Shown: positions 43,152 to 52,827, counted from the first letter of the stretch. The stretch: 64,000 nucleotides of DNA from Aliivibrio_A sp016764915 (GCA_965224595.1 OZ245058.1:806001-870000), one strand, 5' to 3'. Translations and numbers: made by a program. The notes: a model not told the origin generated them from the letters alone.

Positions 43152-44219
43152 ATGAAAAATAATAATAACTACAGCTTTGCCATAACGGTCTCAGTCATAC
43201 TCCATTTGGTGCTTCTCGCGCTTTTATTATGGGGTAGCGATTTTTCTATGTCTGATCGTGAGCCAACACCTAACATGATTCAGGCAGTAGTGATTGATCC
43301 AAATGCGGTAGCTCAACAAGCAAAAACGATTAGGCAGCAAAGGAATAAAGCTCAAAAAGCAGAGCAAAATCGGTTAGATAAATTAAGAAAGCAGGCTGAT
43401 GAACTGCAAAAAAATCGAGCGGCTGAAGAGGAACGCATTCGCAAGCTTAAAGCCGATACGGTTAAAGCTGATAAAGCGGCTCGCCAAGCCGAAGCTAAAA
43501 AAATCGAGCGCCAAAAAGAGCAAAAAATAGCGAAAGAGAAAGCAGACACAGAACGTAAATTGGCTGCGGAAGCAGAAGCGGATCGTAAGCGTAAACAAGA
43601 TGCTGCCAATAAAGCAGAGAAACAACGAGTAGTGAAAGAGAAAGCAGCAAAAGCATCGGCAGTTAAGGCAGAAAAAGCAGAAGCGGATCGAATTGTAAAA
43701 GAGAAGGCAGCTCAAAAAGCGGCAGAGAAAGTAAAGGTTGAAAATGAACGAGCGGCGAAAGCAGAAGCTCGACGTATTGCCAAAGAGAAAGAAGCCAAAG
43801 CGGCGACCATAAAAGCAGAGAAAGAGAAAGCAAGAGCGGCCAAAGCTGAAGCGGATCGAAAAGTTAAAGAGGCCGCATTGAATGATATTTTTGCCGGATT
43901 AGAGTCTGAAACCCAGCAAAACAGTTCGGCTAAACAGAAGTACGTCGCCAGTGAAACAGACCGATATGGCGCAACTTACACACTGATGATTCAGCAGAAC
44001 TTTTTGCTTGAACCTAGTTTTATTGGTAAAAAGTGTCGGGTGAATATGAAACTATCGGCATCAGGTTTTGTTATCGATGTTAATGGACAGGGAGACCGAA
44101 CACTTTGTCAGGCACTAAAAAGAGCGGTGATAAAGGTTGGAACCTTCCCTATATCAGATGATCCAGAAGTGATGAAAGAGTTGAGAAGTGTGAATATGAC
44201 TTTTCAGCCAAATAAATAG
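43152..44219 (+). CDS. tolA: Tol-Pal system protein TolA
   Basis: 355 residues (E. coli 421). Domain I is a membrane helix at about 9-26; domain II, about 55-250, is a long K/E/A/R-rich helix with repeated A-E-A-D-R-K-V-K-E and K-A-A-K-A type units; domain III from about 265 is the globular C-terminal domain with Cys residues in G-K-K-C-R-V and R-T-L-C-Q-A that probably form a disulfide. It bridges the inner membrane to Pal and TolB. The helical domain is shorter than in E. coli. Confidence 0.95.
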   Translation: MKNNNNYSFAITVSVILHLVLLALLLWGSDFSMSDREPTPNMIQAVVIDPNAVAQQAKTIRQQRNKAQKAEQNRLDKLRKQADELQKNRAAEEERIRKLKADTVKADKAARQAEAKKIERQKEQKIAKEKADTERKLAAEAEADRKRKQDAANKAEKQRVVKEKAAKASAVKAEKAEADRIVKEKAAQKAAEKVKVENERAAKAEARRIAKEKEAKAATIKAEKEKARAAKAEADRKVKEAALNDIFAGLESETQQNSSAKQKYVASETDRYGATYTLMIQQNFLLEPSFIGKKCRVNMKLSASGFVIDVNGQGDRTLCQALKRAVIKVGTFPISDDPEVMKELRSVNMTFQPNK

Positions 44220-44291
44220 AATTAAAGACAGCTTATATAAAAATTTGTAAGCACTACTGGTTATGGTAAATCAAGGAATAAGGAAATAGAT

Positions 44292-45647
44292 GTGCTTAAT
44301 CGATTATTAATTGGGTTATTTGTTACTATCATGAGCTTAAGTCAAGTTGCAAGAGCTGAACTTGAATTGATCATTACTGATGGTATTGATTCAGCACGGC
44401 CCATCGGCATTGTACCGTTTAAATGGACTGGCCCAGGTAAGTTACCGCAAGATATCGCAGGGGTTATCTCTTCTGATCTACAGCGAAGTGGCAAGTTCAG
44501 CCCGATCTCGACCAGTAAAATGCCACAAACGCCATACAGTGATAAAGAGGTTGATTATTCAGCATGGACCTCGATGGGCGTCGACTCTTTGGTTACTGGC
44601 ACCATCAGTAAAGAAGCGGCAACTGGTAAGTATGTCATTAAATACCAGCTGATTGATGTCGTTCGCGGCAAATTGACCAAAGGCAACAGTAAAGGATTAA
44701 CCAGTGATGGTTCTCTTGCATTGAGTAATGACCATGTATTAGTGAACAACATCGCTAAAATAACCGAGAAACAGCTTCGAAAATATGCCCATCGCATTTC
44801 AGATTTAGTGTATGAGAAATTAACGGGTGAAAAAGGCGCTTTTTTAACCAGAATTGCTTATGTCGTGGTTACGGAAAAGTCAAAATACCCATACCAATTA
44901 AGAATTGCAGATTATGATGGTTATAATGAACGGCTTGTCTTAAAATCTAGACAACCGCTTATGTCACCAGCATGGTCTCCAGACGGTAGTAAGTTAGCTT
45001 ATGTTAGTTTTGAGAACAAACAAGCTCAAATCTTTCTGATGAATATTTACACCGGTAAAAGAGAGAAGTTAACCTCTTTCCCTCGTCATAATGGAGCTCC
45101 GCGTTTTTCTCCAGATGGAAAAGAGTTGGCTATTGTTCTCTCGAAAAGCGGCAGTTTACAGGTTTACATTTTAAACTTGAAAACTCGTAAAATGCGTCAA
45201 ATTACACGCGGAAGAGCCAATAATACCGAACCATTTTGGGATCCATCCGGTAAGTCTCTCATTATTACCTCAGATCGGGGTGGTAAACCTCAGATATATC
45301 GAGTAAATTTAGCAGATGGTTCAACTAAACGATTAACATGGAAGGGTAGCCAAAATTTAGGAGGACAAATTACTCCTGATGGTCGTTATCTGATTATGGT
45401 TAACCGTTCAGCTTCTGGTTTCAATTTAGCCAAGCTTGATTTGCGTAATGGCGCACTTCAAGTCTTAACTAAAACTTTACTGGATGAATCGCCTAGCATT
45501 GCTCCTAATGGTGGAATGGTAATTTATAGCTCCATGTACAATAAAGAGAACGTACTTTCAATGGTCTCTATTGATGGCCGATTTAAAGCTCGTTTACCAG
45601 CAACAAATGGGCGTGTTAGAGCGCCTGCTTGGTCTCCATTTTTATAG
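44292..45647 (+). CDS. tolB: Tol-Pal system beta-propeller protein TolB
   Basis: 451 residues from a GTG behind AAGGAA. Signal peptide with probable cleavage after A-R-A (residues 22-24). N-terminal alpha/beta domain, then a six-bladed propeller with repeated S-P-D-G-x-x-L-A type blades (for example A-W-S-P-D-G-S-K-L-A-Y and R-F-S-P-D-G-K-E-L-A-I). Periplasmic; binds Pal and TolA. Confidence 0.97.
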   Translation: MLNRLLIGLFVTIMSLSQVARAELELIITDGIDSARPIGIVPFKWTGPGKLPQDIAGVISSDLQRSGKFSPISTSKMPQTPYSDKEVDYSAWTSMGVDSLVTGTISKEAATGKYVIKYQLIDVVRGKLTKGNSKGLTSDGSLALSNDHVLVNNIAKITEKQLRKYAHRISDLVYEKLTGEKGAFLTRIAYVVVTEKSKYPYQLRIADYDGYNERLVLKSRQPLMSPAWSPDGSKLAYVSFENKQAQIFLMNIYTGKREKLTSFPRHNGAPRFSPDGKELAIVLSKSGSLQVYILNLKTRKMRQITRGRANNTEPFWDPSGKSLIITSDRGGKPQIYRVNLADGSTKRLTWKGSQNLGGQITPDGRYLIMVNRSASGFNLAKLDLRNGALQVLTKTLLDESPSIAPNGGMVIYSSMYNKENVLSMVSIDGRFKARLPATNGRVRAPAWSPFL

Positions 45648-45678
45648 CAAAAAATATATTTAGGATAAAAAGGAAAAT

Positions 45679-46233
45679 ATGATGCAACTAAATAAACTTC
45701 TTAAAGGGCTTCTAATTGCGTTGCCTGTAATTGCACTTTCTGCATGTAGCTCTAGCGATAGCGCAACTGACGGAACTGATGGCCAAGCAACAAATAACGA
45801 AGCAACCACTAACGGCACTACTGGTGGCGCTACTGATACAACAGTTGTTTCAGCTGTTGATCAAGAAGCAGCAATGACAGAGCAGCAAGTATTAGAAGAC
45901 GCTTTACGTCAAGAGCAAACTATTTATTTTGCGTTTGATAACACAACAATTTCTTCTGATTACGAAGAGATGCTAGCGGCACACGCTGCATTCCTAAGTG
46001 CTGATAGCTCTTTAAAAGTGACTGTTGAAGGACACGCTGATGAGCGTGGTACTCCTGAGTACAACATCGCACTAGGCGAGCGTCGTGCTACTGCAGTATC
46101 TAAGTACCTTGAAACATTAGGTGTTCAGGCTGATCAAATCTCTATCGTAAGCTACGGTGAAGAAAAGCCTCTAGTAATGGGTCAATCAAGTGATGCATAC
46201 GCGAAAAACCGTCGTGCAGTACTTGTATACTAA
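45679..46233 (+). CDS. pal: peptidoglycan-associated lipoprotein Pal
   Basis: 184 residues. Lipobox L-S-A-C gives lipidated Cys23, then a flexible Thr/Gly/Asp-rich linker (24-75) and an OmpA-like domain with F-A-F-D-N-T, V-E-G-H-A-D-E-R-G-T-P-E-Y-N and R-R-A-V-L-V-Y. Anchored in the outer membrane and bound to peptidoglycan. Good AAAGGAAAA ribosome-binding site. Confidence 0.97.
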   Translation: MMQLNKLLKGLLIALPVIALSACSSSDSATDGTDGQATNNEATTNGTTGGATDTTVVSAVDQEAAMTEQQVLEDALRQEQTIYFAFDNTTISSDYEEMLAAHAAFLSADSSLKVTVEGHADERGTPEYNIALGERRATAVSKYLETLGVQADQISIVSYGEEKPLVMGQSSDAYAKNRRAVLVY

Positions 46234-46257
46234 TTTGTAATCTTGGTTAATCTTAAT

Positions 46258-47064
46258 ATGAACAGTAACGTAAAGTGCATTATTCCACTTTTGTTGCTGG
46301 TTAGTTCGGCAGCCCCAGTGGCTGCCGAACCTGCTCCTGTCTCCGATCTTAATGCTCAATCTACTTCGTCCAGTACTACGTCTAACAATCAATCTGTCAC
46401 GCCTACCCAACGCACCTCTGAATCTAGCATCGAAAAGCTAGAGCGCTTATTAAAAAGTGGAAATCGGGTTCAGTTGGCGATGCAACAACAGCTTGATGAA
46501 ATTGCGACTGAACTGTCTGAACTGAGAGGCAATGTTGAACGTAATAGCTATGATTTAAGTCAGATGCTAGAGCGTCAGCGCGATCTATACCGAGAGTTAG
46601 AAGCAGTCAGAAGCCAGCCTAAAGCGGCACAAACCGTATCAGAAAATTCGGGGACAGACTCACCCTCTGACCAAGGATCTTATGCGACCAGTACTTCCGA
46701 AAATGAAGAGTATCAAGCTGCAGTGAATTTAATCTTAAAAGACAAAAATTACACTGGTGCTATTTCAGCGTTTGAAACCTTTTTAACTTCTCATCCTGAA
46801 TCTGTGTTTACACCCAACGCCAACTACTGGTTAGGGCAGTTATTCTTTGCACAAAAAAACGATGTAGAAGCGGCCAAGAACTTCGCAAAAGTTATTGCAT
46901 TTGCAGATTCCAATAAACGTGCAGATGCACTACTAAAATTGGGTGATCTTGCCGGTAGAAATAACAATAAAGAGGCGGCGAAAAAATATTATCAACTTGC
47001 TATTGATGGCTATCCAAAAAGTACCACGGCCAGTCAAGCAACCACTAATTTGAACAAGCTATAA
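46258..47064 (+). CDS. cpoB: cell division coordinator CpoB (YbgF)
   Basis: 268 residues from the ATG at 46258; an in-frame TTG at 46243 would add five residues. Signal peptide ends A-P-V-A-A. Residues about 60-120 form the trimerising coiled coil; from about 155 come TPR repeats (Y-Q-A-A-V-N-L-I-L-K, then N-Y-W-L-G-Q-L-F-F and A-L-L-K-L-G). It coordinates peptidoglycan synthesis with Tol action at the septum. Last gene of the tol-pal operon. Confidence 0.94.
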   Translation: MNSNVKCIIPLLLLVSSAAPVAAEPAPVSDLNAQSTSSSTTSNNQSVTPTQRTSESSIEKLERLLKSGNRVQLAMQQQLDEIATELSELRGNVERNSYDLSQMLERQRDLYRELEAVRSQPKAAQTVSENSGTDSPSDQGSYATSTSENEEYQAAVNLILKDKNYTGAISAFETFLTSHPESVFTPNANYWLGQLFFAQKNDVEAAKNFAKVIAFADSNKRADALLKLGDLAGRNNNKEAAKKYYQLAIDGYPKSTTASQATTNLNKL

Positions 47065-47085
47065 TGTTTTTGCCCTATAGAATGA

Positions 47086-47113
47086 AAAAAAGGTCGCTGA
47101 TGCGGCCTTTTTT
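47086..47113 (+). terminator. terminator of the tol-pal operon
   Basis: 12-base-pair stem (AAAAAAGGTCGC with GCGGCCTTTTTT, one wobble) and a TGAT loop, 21 bases after cpoB. No tRNA genes lie between cpoB and nadA, unlike E. coli. Confidence 0.92.
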
Positions 47114-47186
47114 ATTGGGTATATCTTAAGTAGCTTTGGGTATATAATGCTCAGATTATTTGCATTAAATCCCATGAGTCAGAGCA

Positions 47187-48230
47187 ATGAGTCATATTTT
47201 AGATCACGTCGATACTGTATACCCTTTCCCCCCAAAACCACTCCCTCTATCGACGGACGAAAAACAAGCCTATAGAGCTCGTATCGAGACGTTACTAAAA
47301 GAGAAAGATGCGGTATTAATTGCGCACTATTACACCGATCCAGAGATTCAAGCGCTGGCTGAAGAGACGGGCGGTTTTGTTGGCGACTCTCTCGAAATGG
47401 CTAAGTTTGGTAACCGACATACAGCCAAAGTATTGATCATCGCGGGCGTTCGTTTTATGGGTGAGTCTGCAAAGATACTGACCCCAGAAAAAACCATATT
47501 AATGCCAACATTAGAGGCCGAATGCTCTCTAGATTTAGGCTGCCCTGCAGACAAGTTCAGTGAGTTTTGCGATGCACATCCAGACCATACGGTGGTGGTA
47601 TACGCAAATACCTCAGCAGCAGTGAAAGCAAGAGCTGATTGGGTGGTTACCTCAAGTATTGCCTTAGAAATTGTTGAACAGCTTGATAGTGAAGATAAAA
47701 AAATCATCTGGGGACCGGATCGCCACTTAGGTTCTTATATCGCCAATAAAACCGGCGCTGATATGCTGCTTTGGCAAGGTGAATGCATTGTTCACGATGA
47801 GTTCTCTGCGCAAGCGTTAAAAACGGCGAAAACCTTACACCCTGATGCCGCTGTATTGGTTCATCCTGAATCTCCGGCGAGTGTGGTGGAGTTGGCTGAT
47901 GCTGTGGGTTCGACCAGTCAATTAATCAAATCTGCAAAAGAGTTACCTCAGCAGAAGATGATAGTGGCAACGGACAAAGGCATTTTCTTTAAAATGCAGC
48001 AATTAGTACCTGAAAAAGAGCTTATTGAGGCACCAACAGCAGGCGCGGGTGCAACATGCAGAAGTTGCGCACATTGCCCTTGGATGGCGATGAATGGCTT
48101 AAAAGCGATTGAATCAGCGTTAACTGAAGGTGGTGAAGTGCATGAGATCTTTGTGGATGAGGCGATACGTGTTAAATCGCTAATCCCACTAAATCGTATG
48201 TTAGATTTCGCGGCAAATTTACAAAACTAA
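47187..48230 (+). CDS. nadA: quinolinate synthase
   Basis: 347 residues. 4Fe-4S enzyme that condenses iminoaspartate with DHAP to quinolinate for NAD synthesis. Cluster cysteines are expected in L-E-A-E-C-S-L-D-L-G-C, W-Q-G-E-C-I-V-H and C-R-S-C-A-H-C-P-W-M-A-M-N. Conserved H-Y-Y-T-D-P-E-I and G-V-R-F-M-G-E-S-A-K-I. Its position after cpoB is conserved in gammaproteobacteria. Confidence 0.97.
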   Translation: MSHILDHVDTVYPFPPKPLPLSTDEKQAYRARIETLLKEKDAVLIAHYYTDPEIQALAEETGGFVGDSLEMAKFGNRHTAKVLIIAGVRFMGESAKILTPEKTILMPTLEAECSLDLGCPADKFSEFCDAHPDHTVVVYANTSAAVKARADWVVTSSIALEIVEQLDSEDKKIIWGPDRHLGSYIANKTGADMLLWQGECIVHDEFSAQALKTAKTLHPDAAVLVHPESPASVVELADAVGSTSQLIKSAKELPQQKMIVATDKGIFFKMQQLVPEKELIEAPTAGAGATCRSCAHCPWMAMNGLKAIESALTEGGEVHEIFVDEAIRVKSLIPLNRMLDFAANLQN

Positions 48231-48236
48231 AAACAG

Positions 48237-48262
48237 AAGAGCTTGATTGTTATCAGGCTCTT
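48237..48262. terminator. bidirectional terminator between nadA and the UPF0149 gene
   Basis: 11-base-pair stem (AAGAGCTTGAT with ATCAGGCTCTT, one wobble) with a four-base loop and T-rich sequence on both strands, between convergent genes. Confidence 0.85.
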
Positions 48263-48275
48263 TTCTTATCTGCCA

Positions 48276-48878
48276 TTACTCTTGATCGTCGCTCTCTTGC
48301 GCCAGAATGTGACCTTTTTGAGTCAAACCGCAAAGCATCGTTGGTATGCCGTTATAAATAAGCTCAAACTCATCAAGCCCTTCGATTCCTTCTTCTGACA
48401 GTGTCGCTAACGCGGTTTCCGGATCAAACAACATGCTAACGGATAATAGAACGCCACCGAGTAGAGCATTATCTTCGCTATCTTCTGGCATGAAGGTTTC
48501 CCAGTCATCACGAGTCAGCTGCCAGCCCTGAAGTAAACCCTCAGTAAAGTGACGTGTCTCCTCGCTAACAATATCCGCTTCGTCTAACTGACAACTCGCA
48601 GGCCAAACCCATTGACCAGAAAGCAACTCACTACGATACTGATTCCATAAGTTAACAATCTGATTGGCGTAATGCTCTAGTTGTTCTTGGCTGGTAAAGG
48701 GTGAAACCTCTTCACCACCCCACAAGAAAGCTAACCACTCAGCAGGGTCAATTAGCAGCGGCGCTGAAGCCATAGAGGTAATAAAACCTTGAGTCTGAGC
48801 AAGAGTGAGAAGTGATTCACTAAACTCTTCTGTGTTGAGTATTTGGGCTAAATCCATATCGGTAAACGTGGTGCTCAT
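48276..48878 (-). CDS. UPF0149 family protein (YgfB/YecA-like)
   Basis: 200 residues, acidic. The N-terminal G-F-I-T-S-M-A-S-A-P segment, the central F-T-E-G-L-L-Q-G-W and the D-N-A-L-L-G-G-V-L-L-S region follow the UPF0149 (YgfB/YecA) helical fold. No SEC-C metal-binding tail is present, so it is the short form. Function unknown. ATG start at 48878 with GAGAGCC upstream. Confidence 0.85.
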   Translation of the reverse strand: MSTTFTDMDLAQILNTEEFSESLLTLAQTQGFITSMASAPLLIDPAEWLAFLWGGEEVSPFTSQEQLEHYANQIVNLWNQYRSELLSGQWVWPASCQLDEADIVSEETRHFTEGLLQGWQLTRDDWETFMPEDSEDNALLGGVLLSVSMLFDPETALATLSEEGIEGLDEFELIYNGIPTMLCGLTQKGHILAQESDDQE

Positions 48879-49041
48879 TGATGAGGCTCTCTACTATTAA
48901 TTTAAGTCAATTCTACCAGTCTCCCATCCAGATGACTCACAAAAATTACTACAGCAGCGTGATTTGATTTATTATTGAGCATTTAGCTCCCAATGAGAGT
49001 GATAACTTTCTGATAATGGTTGCAATTTTTTGAAAAACGGT

Positions 49042-49063
49042 AATGATATCTATTCCTATTTGC
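49042..49063. promoter_or_regulatory. probable Fur box upstream of the TonB2 cluster
   Basis: AATGATATCTATTCCTATTTGC agrees at 18 of 22 positions with the vibrio-type Fur site AATGATAATTATTCTCATTTGC as I recall it. It lies 58 bases before the first gene of a TonB2 cluster, which is iron-regulated in other vibrios. Confidence 0.6.
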
Positions 49064-49120
49064 ACGCTAATTAGTGGGCTGATTAATTTGTTTCTCTTTG
49101 ATGGCAGTACATAAATTCAC

Positions 49121-49930
49121 ATGACAAATCAACCAACAACACAAGCAAGTCGTTTAAATGTGACGGTATTACTACTTGTATCTATTATTGCCACATTCAC
49201 TAATATCGCTCATGCAGATCCTTTGTCACAAGCCAGAGAGGTTGAATCACAAACAAACGTGCAATCTCAACGGAGCCAAGTCGTCATTGACCAGGATACT
49301 AAAGAGATAAACCAGCTGAAAACGGCTATTGAACAGAAGCAAATGGAGCTTGATAACCTGACCATCTATCAGCAACATTTAACGGATTTGGTGATCAGTC
49401 AAAGCAGTGAACTCATCAGTTTAAACCAACAAATCGATGATATTAAGGTCACTAAACAGGGCATCGTTCCTTTGATGTATCATATGCTCTTTGCCCTGCA
49501 GGAGATGGTTGAAACTGATATCCCAGTGAGAATCACCTCGCGTTATTCCCGATTAAATGCGCTCAACCAGTTAATGAAACGAGCCGATGTGAGCGAAGCA
49601 GAAAAATATCGACGTATATTAGAAGCGTATCAGATTGAAATGGATTACGGCACTAAAATGGGGTTATATAGCGGTCAAATCACCTTGAAAAGTAGTGAGG
49701 TGAGGCAAGTTGATCTGTTGCATTTAGGGCGAATCACTTTAGTGGCACGTAGCATGAATAATCAACAGCACTGGTTCTACTCTAAGCCACAACAGCAGTG
49801 GACTGCACTGAATGAATCTCAGGTATCTGCCGTTGATCAAGCGTTTGCTATTGCCGAGAAAAAACAGGCGCCAACTTTACTCTCTTTACCACTCTCCCTA
49901 CCGATAAATAGCGCTTGGGAGAAAAGATAA
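49121..49930 (+). CDS. DUF3450 periplasmic protein of the TonB2 cluster
   Basis: 269 residues. Signal peptide with probable cleavage after A-H-A (residues 30-32), a coiled coil at about 50-110, then a globular C-terminal part containing Y-R-R-I-L-E-A-Y-Q-I-E-M-D-Y-G and L-L-H-L-G-R-I-T-L-V, which are DUF3450 marks. In V. cholerae a protein of this family precedes ttpC-exbB2-exbD2-tonB2. The stop codon overlaps the ttpC start (TAATG). Confidence 0.88.
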   Translation: MTNQPTTQASRLNVTVLLLVSIIATFTNIAHADPLSQAREVESQTNVQSQRSQVVIDQDTKEINQLKTAIEQKQMELDNLTIYQQHLTDLVISQSSELISLNQQIDDIKVTKQGIVPLMYHMLFALQEMVETDIPVRITSRYSRLNALNQLMKRADVSEAEKYRRILEAYQIEMDYGTKMGLYSGQITLKSSEVRQVDLLHLGRITLVARSMNNQQHWFYSKPQQQWTALNESQVSAVDQAFAIAEKKQAPTLLSLPLSLPINSAWEKR

Positions 49931-51270
49931 TGACCAATCCTTTAGTGAAATCTCAAAAAATAGTTAGTGCGTTTCTATCTGTGCTATTGCTAACGATATG
50001 TACGACCTCATATGCTAACGACATCACTCAATTGGATAATAAAGCCAGAGCCAGTCAACAGATTGAAAAACAGCACAACATAAGCCGAGAATCGAGCAGT
50101 AAACAGACCAAGCTTCAGTTGCAAGCGGCATTAAATCGATTAGAAAAAAAGAGACAAAAAGTTGAAACACAAAACCGACGTTTGGCTGAACAGTTTAGTT
50201 TAAACGAAAAAAGTCTGGCTGAGAAAGAGCAACAATTGCAATTAGAAACCGGCAGTTTAGGTGAAATGTTTGGTGTTGTAAGACAAGTTGCCAAAGAGGT
50301 GGATGTTGATCTCAAGCTCTCTCTTGCCACAATCGAGCAGGCCGGCTTAATCGCTGCGGTTAAACAGGTGATCAGTACCGATGCACTGCCTTCACTGGAG
50401 TTACTCTCCTCGTTATGGAAAACGATGGAGCAGAAAATTCGAGCAAGTGGTGAGATAGTCGCTGTTGATTTCGACTACATTGATGGCAATGGATCTCAAG
50501 CGATTAAACAAGGTCTTCGTTTAGGGGACATCGCGTTAGTCGGCTCACAAGGTTATTTGAACTGGAATTCAGAACAGGGTAAAGCCACAGATTTCCTCGC
50601 TCAGCCCGCTGGGGTGCCAACATCGGCATCGATTACGTCAGCATCCACTCTGCTACTGGATCCGACGCGTGGTCAACTATTAGCTCAGTTTGAATTCCAG
50701 CCAACCATTCAGCAACGAATTGAACAAGGTGGCGTGGTGGGGAGCATTATTATTGCCTTATTGGTCATTGGATTGTTGATTGCTCTGTATCGCGGTGCCG
50801 TGTTATTAAAAATCCAAACACAAATATCGAAACAACTCAAAAATCCAGATCGGATAACCGATAATCCGTTAGGAAGAATTTTAAATGTATTTAAGAATGA
50901 AAAAAAGCAGACCATTGAGTCGTTAGAGTTGAGGCTTCTTGAGTCGATCATCGATGAACAGCAAGGGCTTGAACAGGGTCTATCGATGCTCAAACTAATG
51001 GCGGCTATTGCACCTATGTTGGGCCTACTAGGAACGGTTACGGGTATGATTGAAACCTTCCAAGTGATCACTGAATTTGGAAACAGCGATCCTAAAGTAA
51101 TGGCCGGCGGCATCTCAATGGCGTTAATGACAACGGTACTTGGTTTGGTTGCTGCAATGCCACTATTGCTTGCTCATAACCTGTTATCCAGCCGCGCAGA
51201 AGCCATAAAAGGAACACTTGAAAAGCAGAGTGTGAGTCTAGTGGCTGAACGTGCAGAAGCGATACTATGA
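49930..51270 (+). CDS. ttpC: TonB2 energy-transduction protein TtpC
   Basis: 446 residues from the ATG overlapping the previous stop; a TTG at 49915 would add five residues. Signal peptide ends near S-Y-A-N. A coiled-coil periplasmic domain (about 50-110) and further periplasmic part precede a C-terminal MotA/TolQ/ExbB channel domain (first helix about 270-290, then A-P-M-L-G-L-L-G-T-V-T-G-M-I-E-T-F and G-G-I-S-M-A-L-M-T-T-V-L-G-L). TtpC is required for TonB2-dependent siderophore uptake in vibrios. Confidence 0.92.
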   Translation: MTNPLVKSQKIVSAFLSVLLLTICTTSYANDITQLDNKARASQQIEKQHNISRESSSKQTKLQLQAALNRLEKKRQKVETQNRRLAEQFSLNEKSLAEKEQQLQLETGSLGEMFGVVRQVAKEVDVDLKLSLATIEQAGLIAAVKQVISTDALPSLELLSSLWKTMEQKIRASGEIVAVDFDYIDGNGSQAIKQGLRLGDIALVGSQGYLNWNSEQGKATDFLAQPAGVPTSASITSASTLLLDPTRGQLLAQFEFQPTIQQRIEQGGVVGSIIIALLVIGLLIALYRGAVLLKIQTQISKQLKNPDRITDNPLGRILNVFKNEKKQTIESLELRLLESIIDEQQGLEQGLSMLKLMAAIAPMLGLLGTVTGMIETFQVITEFGNSDPKVMAGGISMALMTTVLGLVAAMPLLLAHNLLSSRAEAIKGTLEKQSVSLVAERAEAIL

Positions 51271-51806
51271 TGATGGATTTGCTTTCACCACATCTTGTTG
51301 CTCTTAGTGAGTTCATGACTCGCGGTGGCATGGTTCTTTGGTGGTTAGCCGGGGTGGTTGCGTTAAGTTGGACCCTAATTATTGAACGAATTGTATTTTT
51401 GTTGTGCAGTTACCCTAAGATGCAAAGTCAGTGGTTAGCGGAGTGGAAAACAAGATCAGAGCATGAGTCTTGGTTCGCCCATGCTAAAAAGCAAGGGGTG
51501 ATTCAACAGGCACACCTCTCGTTAAATCAACATTTGGACTTTATTAAGGCATTAGTTACCTTGTGTCCGATGTTGGGTCTTCTTGGTACAGTAACAGGAA
51601 TGATTGCCGTGTTCGATATGATGGCTCTACAAGGCAGTAGTGAACCTAAACTGATGGCTGCGGGTATTTCAATGGCCACGCTACCGACAATGGCCGGTAT
51701 GGTAGCTGCCTTAGCCGGACTGTTTGCCCATTCACGTTTATCGAAAACAATACATCGACGCGAGTTACGACTTGAACAGCAATTAAGGGGGAGCGGATGC
51801 GCTTAA
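51267..51806 (+). CDS. exbB: ExbB-type proton channel subunit (ExbB2)
   Basis: 179 residues, smaller than classical ExbB (244). First helix about 22-44 (G-M-V-L-W-W-L-A-G-V-V-A-L), then the channel pair C-P-M-L-G-L-L-G-T-V-T-G-M-I-A-V-F-D-M-M and A-G-I-S-M-A-T-L-P-T-M-A-G-M-V. Starts at an ATGA overlap with ttpC and overlaps exbD by ten bases. Powers TonB2 with the proton motive force. Confidence 0.94.
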   Translation: MMMDLLSPHLVALSEFMTRGGMVLWWLAGVVALSWTLIIERIVFLLCSYPKMQSQWLAEWKTRSEHESWFAHAKKQGVIQQAHLSLNQHLDFIKALVTLCPMLGLLGTVTGMIAVFDMMALQGSSEPKLMAAGISMATLPTMAGMVAALAGLFAHSRLSKTIHRRELRLEQQLRGSGCA

Positions 51807-52204
51807 TACGCCCAACAAAACAGAAAGAAGAAGCGCAGATCGATCTCACCTCGATGCTGGATATTGTCTTTATTATGTTGATCTTTTTTATCGTCACCAG
51901 CTCATTTGTTAGAGAGTCAGGTGTCGAGGTTAATCGTCCACAAGCGAGTCACTCAAGCAGTCAAAAAGAGGCGGGTATTTTCGTGGCCGTTACCGCTGCA
52001 AATGATGTCTATATTGATAAGAGGAGGGTTGATATTGAGCGTGTTCAAGCGACGTTAGAGCACTTGGTCATTGAGTTTCCTGACGCCAGTTTAGTGATTC
52101 AAGCGGACAAACATGCCTACAATGGCACTGTTGTTGAAGTGATGGACGCGGCGAAAGGCGCGGGTATCTCTAAAATAGCGATCGCGACGGATCCTAAGTC
52201 GTGA
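51797..52204 (+). CDS. exbD: ExbD-type biopolymer transport protein (ExbD2)
   Basis: 135 residues. Single membrane helix with the essential Asp in L-T-S-M-L-D-I-V-F-I-M-L-I-F-F-I-V-T-S-S-F, followed by a periplasmic TolR/ExbD domain ending G-A-G-I-S-K-I-A-I-A-T. Overlaps both neighbours. Confidence 0.95.
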   Translation: MRLIRPTKQKEEAQIDLTSMLDIVFIMLIFFIVTSSFVRESGVEVNRPQASHSSSQKEAGIFVAVTAANDVYIDKRRVDIERVQATLEHLVIEFPDASLVIQADKHAYNGTVVEVMDAAKGAGISKIAIATDPKS

Positions 52205-52827
52205 TCCGCTTACTTTTATCAATACCGATTGCACTGGTAGTGACTGTCAGTCTATTTGCGTTTATGGCAAATATTGTAGAAAAACCAGGTAATAGCAATG
52301 TTAGAAGTACGTCACCATTAATGTTTGATGTCTATGCCATGGATGTTGAGGATGATGTACAGCGTCGGCAGAGAACACTACCGGAAAGGCCTAAAACGCC
52401 TCAGCAGCCTCAATCTTTGGCGCTGATTGCTGAGTCACAAAGTTCGGTGTCGGTTGCTTCACTGCCCAATACCGTGCCAACCCTTAATATTGCAGCAGTA
52501 ACGGACTTTGGTGTGGCTATTTCTATGCCTTCTTTAGTCGGATTAGAACAGAACCAGCAAGCGATTCCGCTATATCAAGTGGAACCGAAATATCCGCCAA
52601 GAGCATTGAAACGAGGTATGGAAGGTTATGTAATATTGGCTTTTTATATCGATGAGCAAGGACGGACACAAGATATTACAGTGGCTGAGGTGGAACCTTC
52701 GAAAATATTTGTTCGAACGGCCATACGTGCCCTTAAAAAAACCAAATATCAGCCAAAATTGGTGAATGGTAAAGCGGTGAAACAGTTAAATCAGAAGAAA
52801 AAATTCGAGTTTAAAATTAACCAATGA
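52201..52827 (+). CDS. tonB: TonB-family energy transducer (TonB2)
   Basis: 208 residues with a GTG start at an overlap with exbD. N-terminal membrane helix (about 5-25), a short proline-containing linker (P-E-R-P-K-T-P-Q-Q-P-Q), and the TonB C-terminal domain with P-K-Y-P-P-R-A-L-K-R-G-M-E-G-Y-V. The short linker is typical of TonB2, which relies on TtpC to span the periplasm. Confidence 0.95.
   Translation: MIRLLLSIPIALVVTVSLFAFMANIVEKPGNSNVRSTSPLMFDVYAMDVEDDVQRRQRTLPERPKTPQQPQSLALIAESQSSVSVASLPNTVPTLNIAAVTDFGVAISMPSLVGLEQNQQAIPLYQVEPKYPPRALKRGMEGYVILAFYIDEQGRTQDITVAEVEPSKIFVRTAIRALKKTKYQPKLVNGKAVKQLNQKKKFEFKINQ

Noticed and set aside
43352..43715. Cys/Phe-rich antisense frames under tolA
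   Set aside because: They are the mirror of the K/E/A-rich helical repeat of TolA, which opens long frames on the other strand.
47065..47186. tRNA genes between cpoB and nadA as in E. coli
   Set aside because: Only a terminator and promoter-like sequence are present.
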